From JAWXUD01 sp044432945 (GTDB lineage Bacteria > Cyanobacteriota > Vampirovibrionia > Gastranaerophilales > Gastranaerophilaceae): a stretch of DNA of 31,234 bases. Positions 6,468 through 14,712 of this stretch are shown one piece after another (position 1 is the stretch's first letter; each line of letters starts with the position of its first letter). The notes under the pieces are model-generated. The model searched no databases. It was not told the DNA's origin and was given only the letters and a program-made list of their open reading frames with translations. The position numbers and the translations under genes are program-made. Where the stretch lies: positions 1 to 31,234 of the forward strand of contig JAWXUD010000021.1 in assembly GCA_044432945.1 (NCBI GenBank). The letters are read 5' to 3'.

Positions 6468-7402
6468 TGAAAATAGAAATGCTTCCTAGTTTTTTAGCCT
6501 CTCTCGCCTATTTAGTTATAGAAAAAAAACCTCTTGTTTTTAATTTAGATAAAAATATAGTATCTGTTCACGAATTAACTACGTATTGTAACTTTATTGT
6601 TTTTTACTCTAATAACCTTTTAGGTATAGATGATATTTTATATTGTAATAAGTTTTGTATAGACGGTTATGAAGACGAACAAAAAATAGAGATATATTAT
6701 AAAAAACAAGGTTACGAACAGTTAAAAACTGCTTTTTTATCTATATGTAATAATTTTTATCAAGATGAATATGATTATAATACGTTTAATCAGCCTAATT
6801 CTATAAAGTTAATAGATAATTTTTACTGCTCTATAAATAGTGAATATTCGCTAAAGAATTACAAAGTATTTGGGAACAAACATCTACTAGCTATAATTAT
6901 TTTATATTCTCTTGAATTGATAGAGATAAAAAAAATATCAGTAGAGATAGACCATGAAGAACACTATGAACATCCATGTGAATTTATGTATGAAAACCTT
7001 GAAACAGATAGTACGGATGCTATCCCTGATGCGTTTATGTGTAGTTATATTCTTGATATAAATGCATTTGACAAGATAATGAAACGTAACAAAGCTCAGG
7101 ATGATAAAGAATCAAAAGAGCATAACTTCAAAGGTGGTCAAATAAAATTATTCGACCTTATTAAAGAAAACGTCAAATGTAGGGATAACGTCATCACGTA
7201 TAATGATATTATCGAAGCGTATAATAGCAAACCTGCTAAAAACATTAAAAGACGTAACGTAAACATCTCGAACAAGATCTCTGATTTTAATAGTGTTTGT
7301 AAAAATAAATATGGTATATCTTTTTTAACGTGTAAAAAAGGTGCTGAACAATATGAAATGTCACCAGCGATAAGGCATATTTTACGTCACGAATTAAATT
7401 AA
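6467..7402 (+). CDS. Orphan hypothetical protein, 311 aa
   Basis: I do not recognise this protein. The N-terminal 60 residues are hydrophobic/aromatic with no classic signal peptide. The middle (about 60-200) is acidic and Tyr-rich, and includes Glu-Glu-His-Tyr-Glu-His-Pro-Cys. The C-terminal 100 residues are basic and could form a winged-helix-like DNA-binding fold, with Gln-Ile-Lys-Leu-Phe-Asp-Leu-Ile and Asn-Ile-Lys-Arg-Arg-Asn-Val-Asn-Ile-Ser-Asn-Lys-Ile. Codon use is very AT-rich, like foreign or phage DNA. It sits between a small regulator and a recombinase, so it is probably cargo or a regulator of the mobile element. It has its own likely promoter and a terminator at 7442. Confidence 0.65.
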   Translation: MKIEMLPSFLASLAYLVIEKKPLVFNLDKNIVSVHELTTYCNFIVFYSNNLLGIDDILYCNKFCIDGYEDEQKIEIYYKKQGYEQLKTAFLSICNNFYQDEYDYNTFNQPNSIKLIDNFYCSINSEYSLKNYKVFGNKHLLAIIILYSLELIEIKKISVEIDHEEHYEHPCEFMYENLETDSTDAIPDAFMCSYILDINAFDKIMKRNKAQDDKESKEHNFKGGQIKLFDLIKENVKCRDNVITYNDIIEAYNSKPAKNIKRRNVNISNKISDFNSVCKNKYGISFLTCKKGAEQYEMSPAIRHILRHELN

Positions 7403-7441
7403 ACTCACTAGTGAAATGAAGCTTTAAAAACGCTTGATATG

Positions 7442-7473
7442 ACTGCCTTTTTCAATTGAAGACAGTTTTTTTT
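7442..7473 (+). terminator. Rho-independent terminator
   Basis: ACTG-c-CTT (7442-7449) pairs with AAG-a-CAGT (7459-7466) with one mismatch, followed by eight T (7466-7473). It lies 40 bp downstream of the 311-aa gene. Confidence 0.6.
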
Positions 7474-7567
7474 AGAGCTTTTTTTTACATTGAAAAGTGA
7501 TTTCAGAGAGGTGCTGTTTTGTACAATAGAACTGTAAATTAGACAGCCTCACTGAAAGGATAAAAAC

Positions 7568-7786
7568 ATGGCTAAAGCAGAAACACAAACAAAATTAACA
7601 GTTGCATTCATTTCACCTTCGCAAGATAATGACTCGCAAGTTGACGGGACATGCCTAGAGGATTTCATGGTTGAACTATTGCGAGTATATGATCGCTTAA
7701 TAAACCACTCATCAGAGGCAGAATCTTGGATGCAATCGGACGGTAAGTTTTCAAATGAAAACAATGATCTATACTTTAACGATTAG
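7568..7786 (+). CDS. Small hypothetical protein, 72 aa
   Basis: The ATG at 7568 follows AAAGGA at 7-8 nt spacing, a clear ribosome site. The protein is acidic, with a Thr/Gln/Lys N-terminus and one predicted amphipathic helix (Leu-Glu-Asp-Phe-Met-Val-Glu-Leu-Leu-Arg-Val-Tyr). It ends Asn-Asn-Asp-Leu-Tyr-Phe-Asn-Asp. I know no family. It lies 97 bp upstream of the large serine recombinase on the same strand and probably shares its transcript. A role as recombination directionality or accessory factor is possible but unsupported beyond position. Confidence 0.6.
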   Translation: MAKAETQTKLTVAFISPSQDNDSQVDGTCLEDFMVELLRVYDRLINHSSEAESWMQSDGKFSNENNDLYFND

Positions 7787-7883
7787 TAAGAACACTACAA
7801 TAGGGCGAGACTCTAAAAAAAGTATAAATTAAGAGCATATTAAAAAACAAAACTAGAAAAAAGAATAAATGGAGTAAATTAAA

Positions 7884-9506
7884 ATGACAAACAACAGTGA
7901 ATCTAAGATAGCAATCGGCTATGTCAGAGTGAGTACAGACGAACAGGCAGATCATGGGCATAGTATTGAGATGCAAAAAAAACGTATCCTTGAGTGGGCG
8001 GGACGTAACAATTTCAACGTTTTAGAGATGTTTGAGGATAATGGTAAGAGTGCAACGAATACTAATCGTCAGGGGCTAAAGAATTTATACAGATACATTT
8101 CAAAGAACAAAGTAGATGCTATGATTTGCTGGAAGCTAGACAGGTTATCACGCTCGTTAACAGATTTTTACGGTGAGGTATTGGGAAAATTTAATAAGTA
8201 TAATATTAAAATAGCTGTTGTAGAAAACAATATGTTTGATGCTTATTCAACTGAACAAGTAGTAATGACTGCTTTAACTATAGCCATTGGTGAAAAAGAG
8301 GTAATTGATACTAGAAGTAGAACGAAAGCTATAATGAAATCCCGTAAAGAAGACGGTTATTTTATGGGTAAAGCTCCATTCGGTTATGTAAACGATAAGG
8401 ACAATAACAAAAGAGGAATAATTATACCACACCCTGAGAAACGCAAGATAGTAAAAAGAATGTATGAGTTATATGCGACTGGTTTATACTCACTTGAGAG
8501 ACTAGGACACGCCTTAAAGGATGAGGGATTTGTGGACAATAACGGTCAAAAGTTTTCAAAAAAGCTATGTGAAAACATACTCAAAAACCCTATCTACATA
8601 GGGCATATCAAACACCACTCATTAGTTTACAAAAACGGCAAACATGAACACTTAATCTCAGAGGATTTATTTTACAGAGTAAGCTGTATGTTCAAAACAG
8701 ATAGAAAACCTAGAACTAAAAACGAAGCGATAGCATACGCTAAATTAATTACTTGTACACAATGTGGTTATGCTGTAATTGGTGAACTGGTAAAAGAAAA
8801 ACACATTTACTATCACTGTACTAACTACAGTAAAAAACACCCTAACCAAACAAGGATAACACAAGCAGATCTCGACACTGCTTTCCAAGATGTTCTCGAC
8901 TGTCTACATATTACAAACAAACACCTAAAACCTATTAAAAACGCTATTTTTAAAAAAGTATTAGACCTACAACTAAATGAAAAAGAAACACTAAACCGAT
9001 TAAAAAAACAACGTGACAAGATTAAAAAAATATTAACTAACGCACAAACACGCTTACTCGCTGATGATACTGAGATTAAATACCTAAAAGATATAATAGC
9101 TGAAAACGAAAAAACCCTAAGCGGATTAATCATACAAATAAATAACCTAGAGGTCGATAAAAAAGATTTAAAAGACCGTATGGAGATCCTAGTTGATATC
9201 GCTAACAATCTACCAAGAATATTTAGTTCTGCAACCCCAAAAGAAAAACGTGTAATCGTCTCAATCATGACAAAAAAAATAACTTATTATCGAGGTGTTT
9301 TGAACGTAACTCTACACCCACTTTTTGAAGAGTTACGCATGAGTAAACTCGAATATTTTTCACAACAGAAAAACCCTCAAATAGAGAATCGAACCGCTGG
9401 AAGTGCTGTGGATAGTGAGGATGAGGCAGAACTGCAAAAAGTAAATGAAAACATCTCAAAAACACAGTGTAAAAAGACACATAGTTTGGTTATGCAGAAC
9501 GCTTAG
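7884..9506 (+). CDS. Large serine recombinase (phage/ICE-type integrase)
   Basis: This 540-aa enzyme integrates or excises a mobile element at attP/attB sites. It has an N-terminal resolvase domain (about 10-150) with Ser17 in Gly-Tyr-Val-Arg-Val-Ser-Thr and Asp-Arg-Leu-Ser-Arg at 86-90. A recombinase domain follows at about 160-275 (Gly-Lys-Ala-Pro-Phe-Gly-Tyr), then a zinc-ribbon-like segment with Cys291, Cys294 and Cys312 in which a clear fourth Cys is missing. A long coiled coil (about 360-435) and a basic C-terminal domain complete it. Order and length match the family. The leader is AT-rich, with GGAG about 11 nt before the ATG. No att sites are identified. Confidence 0.95.
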   Translation: MTNNSESKIAIGYVRVSTDEQADHGHSIEMQKKRILEWAGRNNFNVLEMFEDNGKSATNTNRQGLKNLYRYISKNKVDAMICWKLDRLSRSLTDFYGEVLGKFNKYNIKIAVVENNMFDAYSTEQVVMTALTIAIGEKEVIDTRSRTKAIMKSRKEDGYFMGKAPFGYVNDKDNNKRGIIIPHPEKRKIVKRMYELYATGLYSLERLGHALKDEGFVDNNGQKFSKKLCENILKNPIYIGHIKHHSLVYKNGKHEHLISEDLFYRVSCMFKTDRKPRTKNEAIAYAKLITCTQCGYAVIGELVKEKHIYYHCTNYSKKHPNQTRITQADLDTAFQDVLDCLHITNKHLKPIKNAIFKKVLDLQLNEKETLNRLKKQRDKIKKILTNAQTRLLADDTEIKYLKDIIAENEKTLSGLIIQINNLEVDKKDLKDRMEILVDIANNLPRIFSSATPKEKRVIVSIMTKKITYYRGVLNVTLHPLFEELRMSKLEYFSQQKNPQIENRTAGSAVDSEDEAELQKVNENISKTQCKKTHSLVMQNA

Positions 9507-9580
9507 TTTGATAATAATGCGTTAGTCTGGCAAAAATGCTCTCTTGATTTTATACACTATTCTGAGAATAATATTTTAAA

Positions 9581-10696
9581 TTACAATTCAATAAAATTAA
9601 CAAAATCTGATAAAAAACTTTTCATAATAGCTTCGCTCGCTTCAGAGCCACAATCATTTAACAATTGGTTTTTCAATTGATAAAATCCGCTCTGAAGATT
9701 AATAAACGGAGCATATCTATCTCTCGAAAATTTAAGCTCTTTAGGCAAGCTCATTAATAGCCTATTTATATCTGCCAAACAACCTTCGGCTTTTATAAAA
9801 TTCCCAAATGAATATTCATTAGCAACCCACTTTCTAGGGTTACCCTCCCTTTTGAAAGAAAAAGGATTTTTAATCAAGAATTTAAAACTTTCAGTTACGT
9901 TACTGATATTATCTGAAGATTTCATTTTTATTTTTGAATCGTCATCCAAATTTGCACACAAGAATAAAGACATAAATTGCCCAAAATAAAGCAGTAATTG
10001 ATTATAACTTTCAATAGATTTGGTATAATTTTCTTCATTTGTATTATCTTTAATCTGCTTAACTGTTTCAATAATTGAATCAGTTACATCAAATAATAGT
10101 GGCAACAAACAACCAACAAGAACGACTAAAATTGCCGATATAAAGTTTTGCCAACAGCCAGACAGATACCATATCCCAACTGCTAAAATTAATATTATTA
10201 TAAAGACTGCAACCTTTTTTACTATTTTATTATTCCTGAAAAGTTCCTTTAATTTTGTTTTGAAATTCTTTTTATTAGTCCACTGCTCATATACCTTTAG
10301 CGTAGCTTCAAACTTATTTTTGTTGGATAAATAAAAGTCTTTTTCGCTATCCACTATTTGTTTTATCTCAAATTCATATATGGACTCAAAAGATTTTCTA
10401 TCAATCTTATTTTCTAGATATTTTTTGCAGGCTTCGTCATACATATTTTTCACGCTCTCGTGCGCTACTAGAGCCGAGTTAATTTGACTCTCTTCAGAAA
10501 TATTTGTAGCTAATTTTGCAACTTCTGATTTTGCATTTTCAATCATTTCTCGTATGCTTATCTCGTTCTGCCCTTTTTGGATGGTTTGAGTATTTTTAAA
10601 AATTAAAAACTGAACAATAAGGCTTATAATTGCCATTAAAGTTGCAATTATAATACCAATAATGGAAATCTGGTTTGGGTCAAAATTACTTCCCAT
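9581..10696 (-). CDS. Membrane protein with three predicted spans, 371 aa
   Basis: I cannot name a family. Residues about 9-33 form an N-terminal hydrophobic helix. A helical, charged region follows (about 40-155, probably coiled coil). Two adjacent hydrophobic spans come next (about 161-181 and 184-206). The remaining 165 residues look cytoplasmic, with Trp/Tyr/Phe and Cys residues and Lys-Arg-Glu-Gly-Asn-Pro-Arg-Lys-Trp-Val. Its start overlaps the end of the 86-aa gene by 11 bp, so the pair is cotranscribed and probably works together. It follows the ABC exporter on the same strand but need not belong to glycan synthesis. A defence or stress role is possible but unsupported. Confidence 0.7.
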   Translation of the reverse strand: MGSNFDPNQISIIGIIIATLMAIISLIVQFLIFKNTQTIQKGQNEISIREMIENAKSEVAKLATNISEESQINSALVAHESVKNMYDEACKKYLENKIDRKSFESIYEFEIKQIVDSEKDFYLSNKNKFEATLKVYEQWTNKKNFKTKLKELFRNNKIVKKVAVFIIILILAVGIWYLSGCWQNFISAILVVLVGCLLPLLFDVTDSIIETVKQIKDNTNEENYTKSIESYNQLLLYFGQFMSLFLCANLDDDSKIKMKSSDNISNVTESFKFLIKNPFSFKREGNPRKWVANEYSFGNFIKAEGCLADINRLLMSLPKELKFSRDRYAPFINLQSGFYQLKNQLLNDCGSEASEAIMKSFLSDFVNFIEL

Positions 10697-10946
10697 TTTT
10701 TATAATTCCTCTGATGCTATTTATTAATTTTAAATATTCTGAATTGTCTGACTCATTAAGAGGCATTAAACCTTTTTGTGGGTCATAGCCTGGATATTCA
10801 ATGTAGCATAAAATTGTTTCAATTTGATCGGGTGTAAGATGTTTTTCAGATATGGTTACACTTTTAATCTTCTTTGCAACATCCTCTGGTTTATTGTTAT
10901 TCAATAGTTCTTTTCTTAATTTTAAAGCAAAATCTTTTAATGTCAT
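10686..10946 (-). CDS. Small hypothetical protein, 86 aa
   Basis: This is a soluble, helical protein with a Lys-rich N-terminal helix (Leu-Arg-Lys-Glu-Leu-Leu), a central Ile-Glu-Thr-Ile-Leu-Cys-Tyr-Ile-Glu segment and a short C-terminal helix. I recognise no domain. AAAGGG precedes the ATG at about 8 nt, and a tandem duplication upstream supplies a second AAAGGA. It overlaps the 371-aa membrane protein by 11 bp, which indicates translational coupling and a functional pair. Confidence 0.65.
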   Translation of the reverse strand: MTLKDFALKLRKELLNNNKPEDVAKKIKSVTISEKHLTPDQIETILCYIEYPGYDPQKGLMPLNESDNSEYLKLINSIRGIIKNGK

Positions 10947-10955
10947 CGCATATTC

Positions 10956-10989
10956 CCTTTAATTAATCCATTCCTTTAATTAATCTATT
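10956..10989. repeat. Two tandem 17-bp units at the end of the ABC gene
   Basis: CCTTTAATTAATCCATT is followed directly by CCTTTAATTAATCTATT (one difference). The second unit enters the stop codon of the ABC transporter. On the minus strand each unit carries a Shine-Dalgarno-like TTAATTAAAGG ahead of the 86-aa gene. Confidence 0.85.
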
Positions 10990-12814
10990 ATACCACAGTA
11001 ATTTCTTGATTTTTGAACTGCATATTATAAAGCGTTTTATATGCTCCGTTTTCTATATTTATAAGCTCATCGTGTGTTCCAAGTTCAACCAATTCGCCCT
11101 CGTTAATTACAGCGATTCTGTCGGCATTTTTTATCGTTGACAATCTATGAGCAATAATAAATACCGTTTTGTTCTGCATCAAATTATCCATAGCAGACTG
11201 CACAACAGCTTCGGACTCGTTATCGAGTGCTGAAGTCGCCTCATCTAATACCACAATTGGAGCGTTTCTTAACATCGCACGAGCTATTGCAACCCGTTGT
11301 CTTTGTCCGCCCGATAAAGTTAAACCACGTTCGCCCAACAAAGTATCAAACCCATTTGGAAGCCCTTTAATAACATCTTCTAAATGTGCAGACTCGACAG
11401 CTTGAATAAGCTCCTCATCAGTTGCATTAATATTGCCCATTCTAATGTTTTCTTCAACAGTTCCTGTATATAAAAAGTTGTCTTGGAATACGAATGCTAT
11501 ATTTTCTCTCAAAGATTTCAATGTAAAATCTTTAATACTTTTGTCATCAAATAGAATTTCGCCCGATTTAATATCGTAAAAACGAGGGATTAAGTTTACA
11601 AGTGTTGATTTTCCTCCACCTGAGTTCCCAACAATTGCAAGTGTTTCATTTTTTTGTACAGTTAGATTGAAATTTTTCAAAACAGGTTTATTTTCAATAT
11701 ACTCAAAATTAACATTTTTGAATTCTATTTTGTCATTCAAACCATTCAATACTGTTGCGTTTTTGCAGTCTGTAATTTCAGAGTTTAAATCAAACAATTC
11801 AAACACACGTCCCATAGCAACAAATATTCCTTGAATACCTGCCATAGTATTCCCTAACGTTTTAACAGGTTTATAAAGCAATAATAATGATGTTACAAAC
11901 GATGCAAAAGAACCTGCTGTCATTTCGCCTGAATTAATTAAGAAAGTTCCATAACCTAAAACCGTTGCGATGCCAACAGAAGCTATTGTGTACATTAAAG
12001 GCGACATCCAAGCAGCACGCTTGGTTAAGGACATATTAACGTTAAAAGACTTAACTGTTTGATCAATAAAATATTTTTCTTGTCTGTCTTGCAGTCCATA
12101 AGCCGCCATAACTTTGTTGCCTGAATAAGTCTCGTTTATGTTCGTTGTGATGTTTCCGCCTATAACCATATTTTTATTAGAGGCAGCTTTAATTCTTTTT
12201 CTTATTAATGCAACTGGCAAAAACGCAACAAATAAAACAATAACACCAATAAAAGCCAATTTCCAAGAACTATAAAGCATAACGGCGATTAATCCCAATG
12301 CTCCAAATGTTGCAGTTGTTATGGTTTTAATCTGATCCACAATTCCGGCTGAAGCCGCTCCAGGGTCTGACATATATCTTGATATAATTATGCCTGATGA
12401 ATTCTCGTCAAAAAATTGTGGGTGCATATGAATTAATCTGTGAAATAAATCAAATTTAACGCTATTTGTAATTTTTTGAGAAGTCCAAGCCGAAACGTAA
12501 TCGTTAAGATATCTCAAAACTCCTTGGGCGACTGCAAAGAGCACCACGCCAATAGGAAGCAAAATCGAAATCATAATAGTACTAATTGAAACGTGATTGC
12601 CAAAGACACTAAATTCAAGAGCCTTGCCCCCGATAACGTAATCCATATAAGGTTTGAGTGCAAACGCTGTGACACCATCTAAAAGCCCTAATGGAATTGC
12701 AATTAAAAAGCCTAGTAAGACCCTAAACCCATAGGGTTTTATATATGGCCATATACGAGATAATAGCCAAGTGTATTTGAACGAGTTATTTGCAGTTGTG
12801 TGTTGTAGTTTCAT
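10988..12814 (-). CDS. MsbA-like ABC exporter (fused membrane and ATPase domains)
   Basis: This 608-aa half-transporter should dimerise in the inner membrane and move a lipid-linked substrate outward using ATP. The membrane domain (about 1-330) has six hydrophobic spans. The ATPase domain (about 360-600) shows Walker A Gly-Asn-Ser-Gly-Gly-Gly-Lys-Ser-Thr (396-404), a Q-loop near 444, signature Leu-Ser-Gly-Gly-Gln (500-504), Walker B Ile-Val-Val-Leu-Asp-Glu and switch Ile-Ala-His-Arg. All key residues are present. Length fits MsbA and related type-IV exporters. No peptidase domain is attached. It is the last glycan-type gene of the operon, 3 bp after a DUF4422 gene, so export of the lipid-linked glycan or of its lipid core is likely. 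Confidence 0.92.
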   Translation of the reverse strand: MKLQHTTANNSFKYTWLLSRIWPYIKPYGFRVLLGFLIAIPLGLLDGVTAFALKPYMDYVIGGKALEFSVFGNHVSISTIMISILLPIGVVLFAVAQGVLRYLNDYVSAWTSQKITNSVKFDLFHRLIHMHPQFFDENSSGIIISRYMSDPGAASAGIVDQIKTITTATFGALGLIAVMLYSSWKLAFIGVIVLFVAFLPVALIRKRIKAASNKNMVIGGNITTNINETYSGNKVMAAYGLQDRQEKYFIDQTVKSFNVNMSLTKRAAWMSPLMYTIASVGIATVLGYGTFLINSGEMTAGSFASFVTSLLLLYKPVKTLGNTMAGIQGIFVAMGRVFELFDLNSEITDCKNATVLNGLNDKIEFKNVNFEYIENKPVLKNFNLTVQKNETLAIVGNSGGGKSTLVNLIPRFYDIKSGEILFDDKSIKDFTLKSLRENIAFVFQDNFLYTGTVEENIRMGNINATDEELIQAVESAHLEDVIKGLPNGFDTLLGERGLTLSGGQRQRVAIARAMLRNAPIVVLDEATSALDNESEAVVQSAMDNLMQNKTVFIIAHRLSTIKNADRIAVINEGELVELGTHDELINIENGAYKTLYNMQFKNQEITVV

Positions 12815-12817
12815 TTG

Positions 12818-13768
12818 TTAGCTCTTTCTTGTGTTTTTAACATAATGCATATTGTTTTTAATATATTTTTTCATATAGTATCTTCTTTTTTTTCCAAAAG
12901 TTATACTCATTAATATTCTATATTTTTTCTTTTTAAATTCTAATTGCTTATAATAATCAGAAACAAAAGTTCCAGGTAATTCTTTTAATTTAAAACTTTG
13001 ATTTTTCAACTTCTGAAACATGAAAATAGTGAAAATGTATTCACCAAGGAATCCCAGAAAACGATTTTCTTTTTCATTAAAGTCGCTGCTATTAATTAAC
13101 TCATCAACTTTTGCTAATATTCCAAACAGAAACTCGTTATACTCAAAAAACAATTCTTTTTTCATAACAAATGAATTGCAATAATACATATGATGACCTT
13201 TTTTGAATTCGTCAAATGTGTCAATATAATCTTTGTAATATTCTTTTATAATTTGTTCAAAAATTCTAAAAGTTTCAATTTTTTGTTGCTCTAATCCTTT
13301 AACAAAATATTCTTCCATATTATGCCCAACAAAGCGAGGTCTGATATTAAATTTTTTATACGTTATACAATCGGTGCCATCTGCAAATTTATACATTATC
13401 TTCTCTTTGCTAAAATGCTTTTCATAACCGTCATAAATAGAGTTCACATAATATTGTTTTGATTTTGGAACCCAAGTATATTGGGTATGTTTCAACTCTT
13501 TGTCAAAAATAAACTGCCTACGATAGTGCATAAAACCAACATAATCCGGATTTCCAATTTCTTGATAGTGTTTCCAAACCCAATACTGTGCGGTTAGTTC
13601 GTTATATCGTGGGTTTCTTTCTGAAATATTATCGCCAGTGTCATCACCTATCATGTGATCAAAAACTTCATCAGAAATAGCTCTACCAGTTTGTATTGGT
13701 ACGAGAATATCCGATTTTAATAATTCGTTCTTATTTTTATATGATATAAATATTTTAACTTTTGACAT
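12818..13768 (-). CDS. DUF4422 glycosyltransferase-like protein (second copy)
   Basis: This 316-aa DUF4422 protein belongs to a family found in capsule and O-antigen loci and treated as glycosyltransferases. The N-terminus runs Lys-Ile-Phe-Ile-Ser-Tyr-Lys, then Gln-Thr-Gly-Arg-Ala-Ile, Ile-Gly-Asp-Asp-Thr-Gly-Asp-Asn-Ile-Ser, Tyr-Trp-Val-Trp-Lys and Gly-Phe-Met-His-Tyr-Arg-Arg, the family landmarks. The frame is open 41 codons further upstream, but those codons lie inside the previous gene. I chose ATG 13768 because AAGAG lies about 7 nt upstream and it overlaps the preceding stop as TAATG. It is paralogous to the gene before it and ends in a basic 'Ser-Ile-Thr-Phe-Gly-Lys-Lys-Arg-Arg-Tyr-Tyr' tail. 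Confidence 0.88.
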   Translation of the reverse strand: MSKVKIFISYKNKNELLKSDILVPIQTGRAISDEVFDHMIGDDTGDNISERNPRYNELTAQYWVWKHYQEIGNPDYVGFMHYRRQFIFDKELKHTQYTWVPKSKQYYVNSIYDGYEKHFSKEKIMYKFADGTDCITYKKFNIRPRFVGHNMEEYFVKGLEQQKIETFRIFEQIIKEYYKDYIDTFDEFKKGHHMYYCNSFVMKKELFFEYNEFLFGILAKVDELINSSDFNEKENRFLGFLGEYIFTIFMFQKLKNQSFKLKELPGTFVSDYYKQLEFKKKKYRILMSITFGKKRRYYMKKYIKNNMHYVKNTRKS

Positions 13769-14697
13769 TATATTTCTCTTTTCATGAGGCTTTTTGCCTT
13801 TATAATTTTTGCTTTTATTGCCACCATTTTTTCCTTGTACTTGTGTCTTTTTTGTCCAAAGGTTAAGCATTTTATTATTTTGCATTTCCAATATTTTATT
13901 ACATTTTTATTATAATTAGACCTATTAAAGGTTTCAGGTATTTCAACAAATGAAAAAGGTAGTTCTTTTATTTTAAACCCTTCAAGCTTCTTTTTCTCTA
14001 TGAAAAGGCTTGTTAGTCTTTCTCCAATAAAAAGTCTTTTTTGATATTCGTCATATTCTCGTTCTTTATATTGGGCATAGAAAATTTCTATAATTGGAAA
14101 TATCCAACTACAGTATTCAAAAAACATATCCTTTGGCATTACAAACATATTCAAAAAATAGACATACTTATCTTTTTTGTGTTTTTGCATCAGATTATAG
14201 TCTTCCATGGAGTGTTTTTTTAGGATTTCTAGTAAATATTCAAAATCTGTTTTATGGTGATAAAATGCATATTGTTCTTCAAGGGTTAAGTCAGAATGAA
14301 TTGGTGAAGCAACAAGCATATCATAATTGGAAATATATTTGGGAATATTTTGCTCTGCGAGTTTTTGTGAAATATATTCTTCATTCATTCCTATAAAGCA
14401 AATTGGCAAATTTTCAGTACATATGTTATCACCAAAAAGCAAGTGCCTTCTGTGGTGCATAAAGCCAATATGCTCGGGGTTACCAATTTGGGCATAATTT
14501 TTCCAAATCCAATAAAATGCAGAGAGCTCGCAATAGGAGGGATTTAGACTGGAGATATTATCTCCCGTATCATCACCAATCATTTCTTCAAAAATTTCAT
14601 CTGCAATTGCTCGCCCAGTTTGAATTTGCTTAATTACATCGGATTTTAGAGGGATATGCTTATCTTTATAGCTTACATATATTTTTACCTTACTCAT
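13768..14697 (-). CDS. DUF4422 glycosyltransferase-like protein (first copy)
   Basis: This 309-aa protein has the same DUF4422 landmarks as its downstream neighbour: Gln-Thr-Gly-Arg-Ala-Ile-Ala, Ile-Gly-Asp-Asp-Thr-Gly-Asp-Asn-Ile-Ser, Tyr-Trp-Ile-Trp-Lys-Asn and Gly-Phe-Met-His-His-Arg-Arg. The two probably arose by tandem duplication and then diverged in the middle. It presumably transfers a sugar to a lipid-linked glycan on the cytoplasmic face. AAAGGG precedes the ATG by 8 nt. The last 45 residues (Tyr-Trp-Lys-Cys-Lys-Ile-Ile onward) closely match the tail of the GT8 enzyme at 15785, although the catalytic domains are unrelated. Confidence 0.88.
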   Translation of the reverse strand: MSKVKIYVSYKDKHIPLKSDVIKQIQTGRAIADEIFEEMIGDDTGDNISSLNPSYCELSAFYWIWKNYAQIGNPEHIGFMHHRRHLLFGDNICTENLPICFIGMNEEYISQKLAEQNIPKYISNYDMLVASPIHSDLTLEEQYAFYHHKTDFEYLLEILKKHSMEDYNLMQKHKKDKYVYFLNMFVMPKDMFFEYCSWIFPIIEIFYAQYKEREYDEYQKRLFIGERLTSLFIEKKKLEGFKIKELPFSFVEIPETFNRSNYNKNVIKYWKCKIIKCLTFGQKRHKYKEKMVAIKAKIIKAKSLMKREI

Positions 14698-14712
14698 TTT
14701 GTGTGCCCTTTA

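Noticed and set aside
6317..7440. Similar AAGCT-AAAA-C-C-TTGATA strings at about 6318 and 7424 as a paralogous small RNA pair
   Set aside because: The match is short and interrupted, and both lie beside terminators in AT-rich DNA. Chance is a sufficient explanation.
8825..9268. 147-codon open frame antisense to the large serine recombinase
   Set aside because: It lies wholly inside a confidently identified gene and is Ser/Phe/Arg-rich, as expected for the complement of Lys/Asn-rich coding sequence.
13769..13891. Possible 41-residue N-terminal extension of the second DUF4422 gene
   Set aside because: It is the out-of-frame end of the preceding gene. The DUF4422 landmark N-terminus and a ribosome site support the ATG at 13768.
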